Source: Propionibacteriaceae bacterium (GTDB lineage Bacteria > Actinomycetota > Actinomycetes > Propionibacteriales > Propionibacteriaceae). Taken from it: a DNA stretch of 64,000 nt. The notes beneath the pieces were generated by a model. That model saw nothing but the letters and a program-made list of their open reading frames with translations, did no database searches and was not told the DNA's origin. The DNA is taken from contig JAISJO010000014.1 in NCBI GenBank assembly GCA_031261485.1, positions 1 to 64,000 of the forward strand, given 5' to 3'. Below, one piece after another: positions 17,565 to 26,306 of this stretch; position 1 is the first letter of the stretch; each line of letters starts with the position of its first letter. The position numbers and the translations under genes were made by a program.

Positions 17565-18511
17565 TTTTCGGCCCTCCTATTGACGAGGAACTGGATGATG
17601 GTGATGGTCAAGCAGATGAGGAACAGCGACACAGCCACGGCGGATGAGAAGCCGAAATCACCACCCGCGCCAGAGGTCCCGATGGCCGTTCGATAAATCA
17701 ACTGGGAGAGCACAAGGGTTGCTTGGCCTGGGCCTCCTTCCGTCATGACCAAGATGAGATCAAAGACCTTGAACGAACCGATGGTCAACATGACGGTGAC
17801 GAAGAATGTGGTGGGTCGCAGTCCAGGCCAGGTGACATTCCAGAATCGCTGCCACGAGTTGGCGCCGTCCATGCGCGCGGCTTCGTACAACTCGGGCGGA
17901 ATGGTCTGAAGGCCTGCGAGGAAAAGCAACATGTAATAACCCATCTCGCGCCATGTCGCCACGATGATGACGGCGGGCATGGCGCCGGTGATGGGCGAGG
18001 CCCCCGTGGTCCAGCGCGGCAGGTTCTCGGCACTGACTCCCAGCCAACTCAGCATCTGGTCGATGGGGCCGTATTCAGGGGAGAACAGGAGGTTCCACAC
18101 GACCGCGATGGCGACGATGGATGTGATGTAAGGGAAGAAGGCCGCTGTGCGGAAGAAAGCCACACCGCGCATTTTCTGGTTGAGCAAGAGGGCCAGAGCC
18201 AAAGAGATGACGAGCGTCAAGGGCATATGGATGATGGTGTAATACACGGTGTTCCACAGGGCGGTCCAGTAGGTGCCCTGGGTGAACATCGTCCTGTAGT
18301 TTTTCAGCCCCACGAACACCGGGTCGCCGAGCGCTCCCCACTTGGTGAAAGAGATGAAGATCAGAGCGGCGATGGGTATGAGGGTCAGCAGGGCGAAACC
18401 GACGAAGTTGGGGAGGATGAAGGTCCACCCCATGAGGGTGTTTCGCCGCCTCAGCGCACTCTTTCGCTTGGCGATGGTGCGTGTGGGTGCTGGTTGAACA
18501 GTAGTTGACAT
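17561..18511 (-). CDS. Carbohydrate ABC transporter permease (MalF/UgpA type)
   Basis: A protein of 316 residues with six membrane helices. Its EAA loop reads EAARMDGANSWQRFWNVTWPGLRPT near residue 230. AAGGAGGG precedes the ATG. It forms the heteromeric channel with the adjacent MalG-type permease and receives substrate from the lipoprotein encoded upstream. Confidence 0.92.
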   Translation of the reverse strand: MSTTVQPAPTRTIAKRKSALRRRNTLMGWTFILPNFVGFALLTLIPIAALIFISFTKWGALGDPVFVGLKNYRTMFTQGTYWTALWNTVYYTIIHMPLTLVISLALALLLNQKMRGVAFFRTAAFFPYITSIVAIAVVWNLLFSPEYGPIDQMLSWLGVSAENLPRWTTGASPITGAMPAVIIVATWREMGYYMLLFLAGLQTIPPELYEAARMDGANSWQRFWNVTWPGLRPTTFFVTVMLTIGSFKVFDLILVMTEGGPGQATLVLSQLIYRTAIGTSGAGGDFGFSSAVAVSLFLICLTITIIQFLVNRRAEK

Positions 18512-18643
18512 GACCCTCCTTGGTTGTCTCCGTATGTAGCCATTGTGTGTAGTGGGTCGAGGCGGGAGGAGTTGCGGAGCACGGGTGACGCTAGGTCACT
18601 TACGACTCAGGAATCGGCATTACTCCCTGGCTCTTCGTGGCGA

Positions 18644-18669
18644 TGGAGTGAGACCGAAGCCTCACTCCA
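18644..18669 (-). terminator. Intercistronic stem-loop after the binding-protein gene
   Basis: TGGAGTGAG and CTCACTCCA form a perfect 9-bp stem in the 172-base gap between the binding-protein gene and the first permease gene. It probably reduces downstream transcription or protects the binding-protein mRNA. Confidence 0.5.
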
Positions 18670-18683
18670 CCAACCAACAATAT

Positions 18684-20027
18684 CTAGCTGACTCCACCTT
18701 CGGAATGAGCCCTTGCGCCTGCATCGGCCAGAGCGGCATCAAGTGCTGTCGCTTCGGTCATGATGGCGGTGTGGGCCTCACCGAGGATTGTCTGCAGAGC
18801 GGCGATGTTCTCGCCGACCGGGTTCTCGGGCTTGACGATGTGAGTCGACAGCGCGAACTTGGACAGGTCGTCAGTGGGCATGCCCTTCTGAGCGAACAGC
18901 GTGGTGATGACGGACGGGTCAGCAGACGACGGGACGTTGCCGATACCTGCGAGAGCCTTGCCAGCATCAGCGGAAGCGATGTAAGCGAGGAATGCCTTGG
19001 CGGCTTCCAGCTTGTCAGCGCTGATCTTGGAGTTGATGGCCATGCCGGTCGGGCCACCGAAAGTCACCGGGTTGGAGGTGGTGGAGGCATCGACCTGAGG
19101 AGCGGGAGCAACGCCCCACGCGAATGTGTCAGCATCGCCGGAAGCCTGCTGAGCGGTGAGCGTGGCGAGGTACCACGAGCCCATGAGCATCATGGCAGCG
19201 TGCTGCTTGCCGAAAGATGCCTGATAGGTCAACTTGTTAGTTGTGATGGTGGCCAGGGTCTCCTGTGCACCAGCCTTCTGGAGGTCCAGAACGCGCTCGT
19301 AGTAGGGCTTCATGTAGGAGTAGTCACCGGAGAAGATGTCGCCAGCTTGCGCATTGGCGAAACCCTGGAGGGTGGACTGCCATGAGTGCTCGTAGGTGCC
19401 CTTGATCGCCTGGTCGTCGGGGGACTTCTCAGCGGCGAGCTTGGTGGTCAGTTCCTTGGCTGTGGCAGCGTACTGTTCCCACGTCCACTTGCCATCGGGA
19501 ACAGGAATGCCCGCCTTGGCGAAGAGGTCCGTGTTGTAGAAGAGGATCCACGAGTCCATGCGGTACGGGGAGGCGTAGACCTTGCCGTCAACTGTGTAAG
19601 CGTCGACGCCGGCCACGTCCTTGGGGAGGCCAGCAGCGACATCGGAGACATCCTTCAGAGCGGACGACCATTGGTAAATAACCTTGGCTTCCTTGATCGG
19701 GACGAGATCAGGAGCGGCGCCTGCGCTCAGGTCAGCGAGCATCAACTCGCCGTACTTGGAGGGGTCGTATTCCTTGATATCAATCGTGTACTGAGGGTTC
19801 GCAGCGTGGAAGCCATCGGCGAGCAACTTGAACTCGGGGGTGGTGTCCAGAGACCAGCCAGCCATCGTCAGGGTGACCGGAGTCGGTGCAGCGGTGGTCT
19901 CGGCGGCGGTGGTTTCAGCGGTGGAGCCAGCGCCCGTGGGATCTCCACTGGACGTTCCGCAACCCGCCATGCCCAGGGCGAGGGCCCCAGCCATGGTCAG
20001 AATGGCAAGAGACTTGCCTGCTTTCAT
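18684..20027 (-). CDS. Carbohydrate ABC transporter substrate-binding lipoprotein
   Basis: A protein of 447 residues of the MalE-like extracellular solute-binding family 1. The signal peptide ends in the lipobox MAGC (lipidated Cys about residue 23) and is followed by a Ser/Thr/Ala-rich linker. AAGGAG lies nine bases before the ATG and inside the end of the DUF2264 gene, whose stop overlaps this start. It captures an oligosaccharide for the MalF/MalG-type permeases downstream; the ligand is unknown. Confidence 0.9.
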   Translation of the reverse strand: MKAGKSLAILTMAGALALGMAGCGTSSGDPTGAGSTAETTAAETTAAPTPVTLTMAGWSLDTTPEFKLLADGFHAANPQYTIDIKEYDPSKYGELMLADLSAGAAPDLVPIKEAKVIYQWSSALKDVSDVAAGLPKDVAGVDAYTVDGKVYASPYRMDSWILFYNTDLFAKAGIPVPDGKWTWEQYAATAKELTTKLAAEKSPDDQAIKGTYEHSWQSTLQGFANAQAGDIFSGDYSYMKPYYERVLDLQKAGAQETLATITTNKLTYQASFGKQHAAMMLMGSWYLATLTAQQASGDADTFAWGVAPAPQVDASTTSNPVTFGGPTGMAINSKISADKLEAAKAFLAYIASADAGKALAGIGNVPSSADPSVITTLFAQKGMPTDDLSKFALSTHIVKPENPVGENIAALQTILGEAHTAIMTEATALDAALADAGARAHSEGGVS

Positions 20028-22159
20028 TGTCTTTCTCCTTTAAGAGAGGGTTCCTTGTGGGGAACCGGATGGGTGGTGGGGTCAGTTGAGGTTGTCCCCG
20101 TTTCTTGCTCCAGCCGAACAATGTGCTCGCTCACCTGTGCGTCTGGCCAGACGACATGAATCACGAGGTGGGTTTCGGTTGAGGCAATGTCCGCAGCGAT
20201 GCGGGCATTCTCCCCGGGGTTGTCCTGAGGAGAAACTGTGGTGAGGCTGATAAGGACAGTGGTCCATTCGCCTGGGTTGGTGAGGAAATCAAGGTAAGGC
20301 ACGGCCGAGGGTGTGCCGAGGGGTGAGGCTTCTTCGCGGAACTCCACACCAGGCTCTGCGAGGCCAGAGAGGGCGTAAACAGCGGAGTGCAAGGTTGCGG
20401 TTTCGGCGCGGGCCACACCTCGAGGGTCGATGCCTGACGTCGTGGAGGTGATCTCTTGGTCGGTCACGGGCCAGCCGCCGATGCGCAAGTGGACCTGTGC
20501 GTTCGGGTTATGAGAGGTGGAATCGAGTCCGGACGCGGTTGATTCCAGGCGGACGCACCGAACCTCCCATGGCCCCCTGACAAGGGAAATCACGGTGATA
20601 TCACCGGCGAGCGCGGAGTCGCCGACGTACCCCGAGCCGTGGAGGAACTGCGTGGGAGCGGGATTGACCCAGTGCGCCTGTGCACGGGAGGCGGCTATGC
20701 CGACGCGAGGGGACAGGCTTGGGGTGGTGGATTCGGCGGATGTGCTTGGGTCACGGGGTTCGGCAGGGGAGGGGATTCCGTTTTCGACCCATGTTCCCAG
20801 CGGGGTGAAGCCTGTACGGTGACTCGCCCGGCCTTGTGCGTCGATGAGGCACACTGACTGGTCGACGGGTGTGTTCCATGCCTTGGCGTCGAGCAGGGGG
20901 AAGGTGGCGGTGGAATATCCCAAACGCGCGTACAAGGGTGAGTCGGCCCGGTCATCGCCAAGATGGGCGTGGTCGGTGCCGTGGTTGGTCAGGCGCACAA
21001 TCCCTTGGGAGTTGGACAGGAGCCAGCCCGGCACGGGTATCGCCTTCACGAAGTCCCCGCCGTCAATAGGCAATGGTTCCTCGGTGGCTGTCCACACTGG
21101 ATGGGTGGCGGGCAGGGCGAGGCCGAGCAGGCCCTTACATGCCCAATAGGGAGAGCCAGGCCCGGAATACGATTGAGCCAGTTTGCGCCACGGGCCGTAC
21201 CAACCCATCGTCAGAATCCCGTCCTTGTCGGGGACGTTGTGCTCGGCGAAATGCTTGACCATGCCCGATGTCGCGCGTCTGACTTGGCCGGGTGTGAGGG
21301 AGTCAGAGCCTGTGTACGCGCCCATCCACAGGGCGGAGGCTTGTGCGAAACGATAAATGAGGGAACGGCCCTGGGCCATCATGGAGCCGTCAGGTCCGAT
21401 GAGGTCGGCCGCATCGGTCAAGTAGGCGTCGAGGCGGGATTGGAAGAGGGGGCGAAGAAGCTGGGTTTCGGGGTCGTCGGGAAGCATGTCGCACCACAGG
21501 AGCGGGTACACCTGGAAGACCCAGCCGCAGTAGTAATCGAAGGTCCGGCCCTCGCCGTCGCGGTACCAGCCGTGATCGAGGTAACACGACTCGTTGAAGG
21601 CCAAGTCCTCTTCGAGGTCGTCCTTCGACCAGGGCCCGCCGACTGAGCGCATGAACTGTTGGACGATCAAGCGGAACCATACCCAATTGTTCTTGGGGTA
21701 AGGTGCATGGATCCACTCGGCGAAGTAGTCGATGATCTTGTTCTGCGTGGAGTCGTCGAAGGTGTCCCACAGATAGGGCCTTGTCAGGTGCAGAATGAGC
21801 GCCAGGGAGCAGGCTTCGACTTTGGCCTGGTCATGCTCGGACGGACGAACCCAGCGGCGTGAAATATCCAAGGTTGGGTCGGGGCCCGTGCGGAAACCTT
21901 CGGCGTACCATTGAAGTGGAGTTGTCTTGGTGGGGTCACCGGCGGCGAGCATCCCGGCTGCCAGGAGAGTGCGAGCGAAGCCTTCAGTGCCATCCACGTC
22001 GTGACCGTAGCCACCGACCGCACCAGGGAAGTGGATGCGGGCGTGGTTCTCAGAGCCGAAGTGTTGGGCCGTGGACACAAGGGTTTCAGCGAGGTCGACC
22101 CAATGGTCGCGGGTCCAGCCTGTCAGCGGCGACAAGGTGAAATCTAGTGGTACAACCAT
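20024..22159 (-). CDS. DUF2264 domain protein, putative carbohydrate-active enzyme
   Basis: A protein of 711 residues with no signal peptide, so it acts in the cytosol. The first 370 residues match DUF2264, an alpha/alpha-toroid-like fold rich in Trp, Tyr and His (motifs HFGSENHARIHFPG, DHGWYRDGEGRTFDYYCGW). The rest is beta-rich, resembling the C-terminal sandwich of polysaccharide lyases and glycosyl hydrolases. AAGGAGG precedes ATG 22159. It is the first gene of the operon, so it probably processes the imported oligosaccharide. Its position with a YesL-like protein recalls pectin or rhamnogalacturonan operons, but the substrate is not proven. Confidence 0.75.
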   Translation of the reverse strand: MVVPLDFTLSPLTGWTRDHWVDLAETLVSTAQHFGSENHARIHFPGAVGGYGHDVDGTEGFARTLLAAGMLAAGDPTKTTPLQWYAEGFRTGPDPTLDISRRWVRPSEHDQAKVEACSLALILHLTRPYLWDTFDDSTQNKIIDYFAEWIHAPYPKNNWVWFRLIVQQFMRSVGGPWSKDDLEEDLAFNESCYLDHGWYRDGEGRTFDYYCGWVFQVYPLLWCDMLPDDPETQLLRPLFQSRLDAYLTDAADLIGPDGSMMAQGRSLIYRFAQASALWMGAYTGSDSLTPGQVRRATSGMVKHFAEHNVPDKDGILTMGWYGPWRKLAQSYSGPGSPYWACKGLLGLALPATHPVWTATEEPLPIDGGDFVKAIPVPGWLLSNSQGIVRLTNHGTDHAHLGDDRADSPLYARLGYSTATFPLLDAKAWNTPVDQSVCLIDAQGRASHRTGFTPLGTWVENGIPSPAEPRDPSTSAESTTPSLSPRVGIAASRAQAHWVNPAPTQFLHGSGYVGDSALAGDITVISLVRGPWEVRCVRLESTASGLDSTSHNPNAQVHLRIGGWPVTDQEITSTTSGIDPRGVARAETATLHSAVYALSGLAEPGVEFREEASPLGTPSAVPYLDFLTNPGEWTTVLISLTTVSPQDNPGENARIAADIASTETHLVIHVVWPDAQVSEHIVRLEQETGTTSTDPTTHPVPHKEPSLKGERQ

Positions 22160-22250
22160 GTCGCCTCCTTTGCGCGCCTTTGCGGTGACTATCGACCCCG
22201 TATGCCCTACGTAACTCCATCCATGTGGTAACGTCAATCGAAACGCTCAA

Positions 22251-22266
22251 TTCGAGCACACTCGAA
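22251..22266. promoter_or_regulatory. Putative operator between divergent regulator and DUF2264 operon
   Basis: Inverted repeat TTCGAG-CACA-CTCGAA in the 230-base divergent gap, with a further TCGAAA half-site at 22238. A weak minus-strand -35 box (TTGACG, complement of 22232-22237) lies beside it. It is a likely site for the DeoR/LacI hybrid regulator encoded to the right. Confidence 0.45.
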
Positions 22267-22389
22267 AGCATACGGAAGCCAGGCTAACGGAATTGTTACG
22301 ACACTTAGATAAAGTGACCGCAGAAGTTGGACCGGGGGAGTGATGGCACACAGTGTTATCGATGGTCAGTGGTTCCCAAAGGAGGGGCA

Positions 22390-23490
22390 ATGACAGACAC
22401 CACGCAATTCTCGGAAACGAGGCGGCGTCAGATCCTGGACGAGGTGAGGACGAGAGGGTCCGTGCGGGTCAACGAACTGGCCGAACAACTCGGTGTGAGC
22501 GAACCGACAGTACGCCGAGACATCAACATTCTCGACCATCAGGGCCTCGTCACCCGTGTACATGGGGGAGCTGTGACCAGACGGGTCTCCGACCGTGCGC
22601 TGATGGGTGGAGCGGCACCCCAACAGGTCAAGCAGAGGGCATTAGGCATTGTCACGCCCTCTATGGACTACTACTGGCCCACTGTGGTCAACGGTGTACA
22701 AGCGGCGGTCACCGCCAACCGAGGCCAGTTGATTCTGCGCGGCTCCTCATACTCGCTGGAAGACGACCGCGCGCAAGTTATGCGCTTGCTGGAGACTGGC
22801 CGAGTCGAAGGACTCATGGTCGCCCCCATGCCGCTCACGAGGGCAAGCAACGACATGTTCGGATGGCTCGACACGCTGCCATTGCCCGTGGTTCTGATGG
22901 AACGCACAGTCCCTCCCGAGGTCTTCGCCCAACGCTTGGAATTTGTGGCGACCGATCAGTATTACTCGGCTGACTTGGGTGTACGCCACTTCGCGGCGCT
23001 TGGCCACACCAAGATTGGGCTGCTCACCAACCTGGGCACGCCCCACCACGACGTCGCGCGCGAGGGGTGGCTGCAGAGTTGCCGCTCCTTGGGACTGGAG
23101 ACGCGCGGAGTCGTGTGCGAAGACGCCCCGCGTTTCACGACGATGGACCGCGACCTCCTGCTCGATGGCATCATTGAACGGTGTCTGCGATCAGGGACGA
23201 CAGCCCTCATTGTCCATGCTGACCGGGAAGCGATTGCCTTGCTGCAGCGGGTCCAGGACCTGGGGTTGTCCATTCCCGGCGACTTGGCCATCATCGCCCA
23301 CGACGACGAGATAGCCTCCCTGTCGTCGCCCGCCCTGTCCGCGATACGCCCACCCAAGCGCCAGATTGGGGTCGAAGCGGCCAACCTCTTGTTTCGGCGT
23401 CTGGCGGATCAGAGTCTGCCCTTACACCATGTCCTGCTGTGTCCCGAACTCATCGTGCGGGAATCGTCCGGGCCACACAAGAGTCAGTGA
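22390..23490 (+). CDS. Hybrid regulator: DeoR-type HTH fused to LacI-type sensor
   Basis: A protein of 366 residues. Residues 10-70 form a DeoR winged helix (RRQILDEVRTRGSVRVNELAEQLGVSEPTVRRDINIL, then GLVTRVHGGAV). Residues of about 85-360 form a LacI/periplasmic-binding-like effector domain (DYYWPTVVNGVQAA, the EGLMVAP strand, and a final IRPPKRQIGVEAANLL). ATG 22390 follows GGAGGGG. It is divergent from the DUF2264 operon and probably represses it through the inverted repeat at 22251. The domain swap is uncommon; most DeoR proteins carry a sugar-phosphate-binding DeoRC domain instead. Confidence 0.88.
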   Translation: MTDTTQFSETRRRQILDEVRTRGSVRVNELAEQLGVSEPTVRRDINILDHQGLVTRVHGGAVTRRVSDRALMGGAAPQQVKQRALGIVTPSMDYYWPTVVNGVQAAVTANRGQLILRGSSYSLEDDRAQVMRLLETGRVEGLMVAPMPLTRASNDMFGWLDTLPLPVVLMERTVPPEVFAQRLEFVATDQYYSADLGVRHFAALGHTKIGLLTNLGTPHHDVAREGWLQSCRSLGLETRGVVCEDAPRFTTMDRDLLLDGIIERCLRSGTTALIVHADREAIALLQRVQDLGLSIPGDLAIIAHDDEIASLSSPALSAIRPPKRQIGVEAANLLFRRLADQSLPLHHVLLCPELIVRESSGPHKSQ

Positions 23491-23562
23491 CGATCAGCAC
23501 AGCAGTTGTGTTGGTATTGTCACCTCGCGCGACCGTCGGGGAGTCCGTGGTCGTTCGGAGTG

Positions 23563-23588
23563 GATCCTGCGACTTCGCGCAGGATGAC
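23563..23588. repeat. Single REP-like palindromic unit
   Basis: A 26-base palindromic unit identical to the reverse complement of 1981-2006, between the regulator gene and the convergent lipoprotein gene. Its core CCTGCGACTTCGCGCAGG can form a hairpin. Only one unit is present here, unlike the inverted pair in the trp operon. Confidence 0.75.
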
Positions 23589-23634
23589 GGGTGGGCGACT
23601 CTCGGAGAACCTGCTCATTGGGACTTTCGCACGG

Positions 23635-24210
23635 TCAAGGTCCCGGCATCGTCGGGGGTTCGGACTTCGGCAGGTTGTGAGAGAAGGAGTAACCCTCGTA
23701 TCCACCGAAAACCACTTCGTGATGGGCGTAGCCCTGGATGGCATACACCCAATCGGGCGGTGAGGACGCCGTGGGGGAAGCAGTGGTGTCGGGGTTTGCG
23801 TACCAGTAGGACCAATAGGCTGCCTGGGGCGGGGTGTTCCGACAGGCCTCGGTGTACGACTCTTTGCCGGGAATCGGCACCTTTTGGTCGGGCGCGGGCA
23901 GATTGTCGAGGCGGCAGATGAATTGAGGAGCGGTGGCGACGGTGGTCACCGAGAGCCCAAGAGCGCCCAAGGCATCAGCCCCGGTCGCATGCTCCGGTAG
24001 GGAAAAGGCACACCCAACAAAGGGCTCGCGACCCAGGTCCGCGAAGTCGATGACGACGGTTACCGCGTTCGTGTCCCGCAGTGTGCAGGCTCCATCCCTA
24101 CCTTGCGCCTGAGACTCTGTCGGCGAAGCGCTACACGCCGCTGTGGCAATGAGCAATGAGACGATGGCGAATCGGGCAAGACCCCGAGCGGCGCGCCTCC
24201 TATGAGACAC
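23635..24210 (-). CDS. DUF4430-like secreted lipoprotein, transcobalamin C-domain type
   Basis: A protein of 191 residues starting at GTG 24210, the first sensible start after the preceding gene. The signal peptide ends with the lipobox TAAC near residue 26. The mature part resembles DUF4430, the small beta domain that closes the ligand site in transcobalamin and intrinsic factor (motifs GADALGAL, PQFICRLDNLPAPD, YWSYWYANPD, YAIQGYAHHEVVFGGYEGYSF). It lies 26 bases after the alpha-toroid gene and under the same cobalamin riboswitch. The inferred role is binding of corrinoid or a related ligand at the cell surface. Confidence 0.72.
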   Translation of the reverse strand: MSHRRRAARGLARFAIVSLLIATAACSASPTESQAQGRDGACTLRDTNAVTVVIDFADLGREPFVGCAFSLPEHATGADALGALGLSVTTVATAPQFICRLDNLPAPDQKVPIPGKESYTEACRNTPPQAAYWSYWYANPDTTASPTASSPPDWVYAIQGYAHHEVVFGGYEGYSFSHNLPKSEPPTMPGP

Positions 24211-24236
24211 GCCGCCAGGATACGACCGAAGAGGTC

Positions 24237-25550
24237 TCACTGCCTCCTCGATCTGACAATGAGCACCCCGCCAGCCACAACGATGACAAGCAGGACGAGC
24301 GAACCTGCGATCCAGGCCCAAGCAGGAATCCCGCCAATCAAGTCACTCGTGTTGGATTGCCCGGCATCAGAGGCTTGGTCGCTGGGTGTCGCGGATTGGC
24401 TCGGGTTTGTTTCAGTGCCGTGACTAGCGTTTCCAGAGGAGTTTGATTCGCCCATGAAGGAACAGACATTGCCCCCATCAGACTGTTCGACGCCGTGTTG
24501 GCCAACGACCGCATAATACAGTCCAGTCATCCCCTGTGCCGTGGAAGCCACAAGCGCTGACTCAGTGGCAGCATCCAACTGCGCAATAGGCGTCGAGAAA
24601 GTTGCCTTGTCGTAGGCGATAGCTCCAAGCGTGTCCGCGGGACCTCCGCAGCGGTACGTCAGCGAGAGGACAAAAGCGCGCGCCTTGTCGAGATTCGCTG
24701 AGGACGCCGGGACGACGAGGGCCCTGATGGAGGCGTTTAGGGCGGAGACCACCAGTCCAGTTGTGTTGGCATTGACGCCTGCCATGGGGGAGACGAAGCC
24801 ACCGGACGAATCTTGGATACTGGCGAGATAGGCGGCTGCATTGTCTATGGTGGTGCCCGCTTTGGCCTGTGCGTTTGCTTGGAGCAGGCCGAGAACAGCG
24901 AGCGCGGTGGAGTCGGGGTCCACATCCTCACAACTGCCGGGAGAGAAGCCGAACCCGCCGAACCCAGGAGACGCCGTATCTGCGCAGGGCTGGGCCACGA
25001 GCCAGTCAATGGCCTTGTCAGGGATGGAATCCCCACCAGCGGCCAGCGCCATGAGGGCGTACCCCTGTCCGTAGGCGGAGGCCCAGTCGCCGATAGAGCC
25101 ATCGTCGTGGATGGCCGATGTCAGGTCGGCGATGAGGTCACGAGTCCCCGCAGGGACGGGGAAAGTCGTGGGGTCGAGGTCGGTCAGGCGTAGAGACAAG
25201 ACAGTCAGCGCAATGGCTGTGGCTTTGGCTCCGACTTCTTCCGGTGGTCCGATGAAGGCTTCGCCGGTGCCTAGGAGAGCTTGGGCGCTTGCTTTGGCCT
25301 GGTCCAGGTTGTAGCCAGCAGCGACGAGTGCTGCGATGGCGTACGTCGTGGTGGCGTAGGCAGGTTGTCCTTCACCATCCACGGCGAGACCGTCGTGTGC
25401 CTGGAGGTTACGTACAAGGAAGTCAGATGCCAATTCTTGATACCCGGCTTGAGGGTCCAGGAGTGGCGGAGTGGCGAAGGCTGTGGGGGTGCCAGCCAAG
25501 AAGAAGACTGCGGCTAATGCCACAACCAGCCCCCGAAGGGTTTTGCGCAC
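24237..25550 (-). CDS. Surface-anchored alpha/alpha-toroid protein, transcobalamin N-domain type
   Basis: A protein of 437 residues, GTG start. It has a signal peptide (residues 1-26, ending in AFA), then repeated helical segments of the prenyltransferase/squalene-cyclase-like toroid seen in cobalamin carriers (ATTTYAIAALVAAGY, DPDSTALAVLGLLQAN, ANTTGLVVSALNA). A Ser/Thr-rich linker follows, and then a C-terminal membrane helix ending in basic RSRRQ. It is therefore tethered to the outer face of the membrane. Upstream lies a cobalamin riboswitch and downstream a DUF4430 lipoprotein, so the pair probably captures vitamin B12 or related corrinoids outside the cell. Confidence 0.75.
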   Translation of the reverse strand: MRKTLRGLVVALAAVFFLAGTPTAFATPPLLDPQAGYQELASDFLVRNLQAHDGLAVDGEGQPAYATTTYAIAALVAAGYNLDQAKASAQALLGTGEAFIGPPEEVGAKATAIALTVLSLRLTDLDPTTFPVPAGTRDLIADLTSAIHDDGSIGDWASAYGQGYALMALAAGGDSIPDKAIDWLVAQPCADTASPGFGGFGFSPGSCEDVDPDSTALAVLGLLQANAQAKAGTTIDNAAAYLASIQDSSGGFVSPMAGVNANTTGLVVSALNASIRALVVPASSANLDKARAFVLSLTYRCGGPADTLGAIAYDKATFSTPIAQLDAATESALVASTAQGMTGLYYAVVGQHGVEQSDGGNVCSFMGESNSSGNASHGTETNPSQSATPSDQASDAGQSNTSDLIGGIPAWAWIAGSLVLLVIVVAGGVLIVRSRRQ

Positions 25551-25582
25551 GATGGCGTCTTTCTATGAGCGATCCAAGAGAC

Positions 25583-25750
25583 TGTCCGTACATCTGTACG
25601 GACACCCCCGCAGACCTCGACGGATGGGAGTCGCTCAACATGCGTGGGTGCTCGGACTCGTCGCGCACACGCTGACATGTGCGAAACCTACCGTTGCGGG
25701 TCAGTGACGGGCTTGGACCGTCTTTCCCCACGAAGCGAGTATTCAATTAT
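25583..25750 (-). promoter_or_regulatory. Cobalamin riboswitch with downstream hairpin
   Basis: Read on the minus strand, the region contains the conserved cobalamin aptamer core. GGGGAA is followed by a small hairpin (GACGG ... CCGTC), then CACTGACCCGCAACGGTAG (complement of about 25687-25706), and then a B12 box of the form GAGTCCGAGCACCCACGC (complement of about 25641-25660). A perfect 9-bp hairpin (TGTCCGTAC / GTACGGACA, 25583-25604) follows and may be part of the expression platform. It controls the two transcobalamin-like genes; high cobalamin should lower their expression. Confidence 0.88.
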
Positions 25751-25833
25751 GTGACAACAGCCTAGCATGGCACTCTCGCGGGACGCCGAGGGGCCACCTT
25801 TTGTCTGGAGCCGGTTGGCGTAGAGTGAAACGC

Positions 25834-26292
25834 ATGGACATTATCCAAGCAACAGCAGACGACATTGAAGCACTGATCCAGTTGCGACTGGACTTCATCA
25901 ACGACTTCCACCCCCATGATGCGGACGACCTTGACCTCTTCAGAGAGCAACTAGCAACGTTCTTCCCTCCACGCATCGCATCGGGTCAGATCGTCGGAGT
26001 CCTAGGGTATGAGGATGGCCGCGTCGTCTCGGGGGCGCTGCTGGATGTCGCCGATGTGCCCGCTGACTGCGCTCGACCACACGGTAAGCGCGCAACCTTG
26101 TTCTGTGTCCATACTGACTCGGCCTGGCGAAAGCGCGGCTTCGGAGCCCAAATCGTGGCCGAAGCCATCAACATCTGCCGAGAGCTCGGATTGGACTGCA
26201 TCGACCTAGAGGCCAGCAACGCCGGTCAAGGTGTGTACGCTGCCGCAGGGTTCGTCGTCGGAGATTGCCTCCCCATGCGTTTGGCGCTGTAG
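25834..26292 (+). CDS. GNAT-family N-acetyltransferase
   Basis: A protein of 152 residues with the GNAT core. The acetyl-CoA-binding segment reads VHTDSAWRKRGFGAQIVAEAINICRELG, with the R/Q-x-x-G-x-G/A motif, and is followed by DLEASNAGQGVYAAAGFV. The substrate is unknown; small-molecule or protein amines are typical. A TAGAGT -10-like box at 25821-25826 puts the predicted transcript start at the ATG, and no ribosome-binding site is visible, so a leaderless mRNA is likely. Confidence 0.85.
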   Translation: MDIIQATADDIEALIQLRLDFINDFHPHDADDLDLFREQLATFFPPRIASGQIVGVLGYEDGRVVSGALLDVADVPADCARPHGKRATLFCVHTDSAWRKRGFGAQIVAEAINICRELGLDCIDLEASNAGQGVYAAAGFVVGDCLPMRLAL

Positions 26293-26306
26293 GACGCAGA
26301 TATCGC

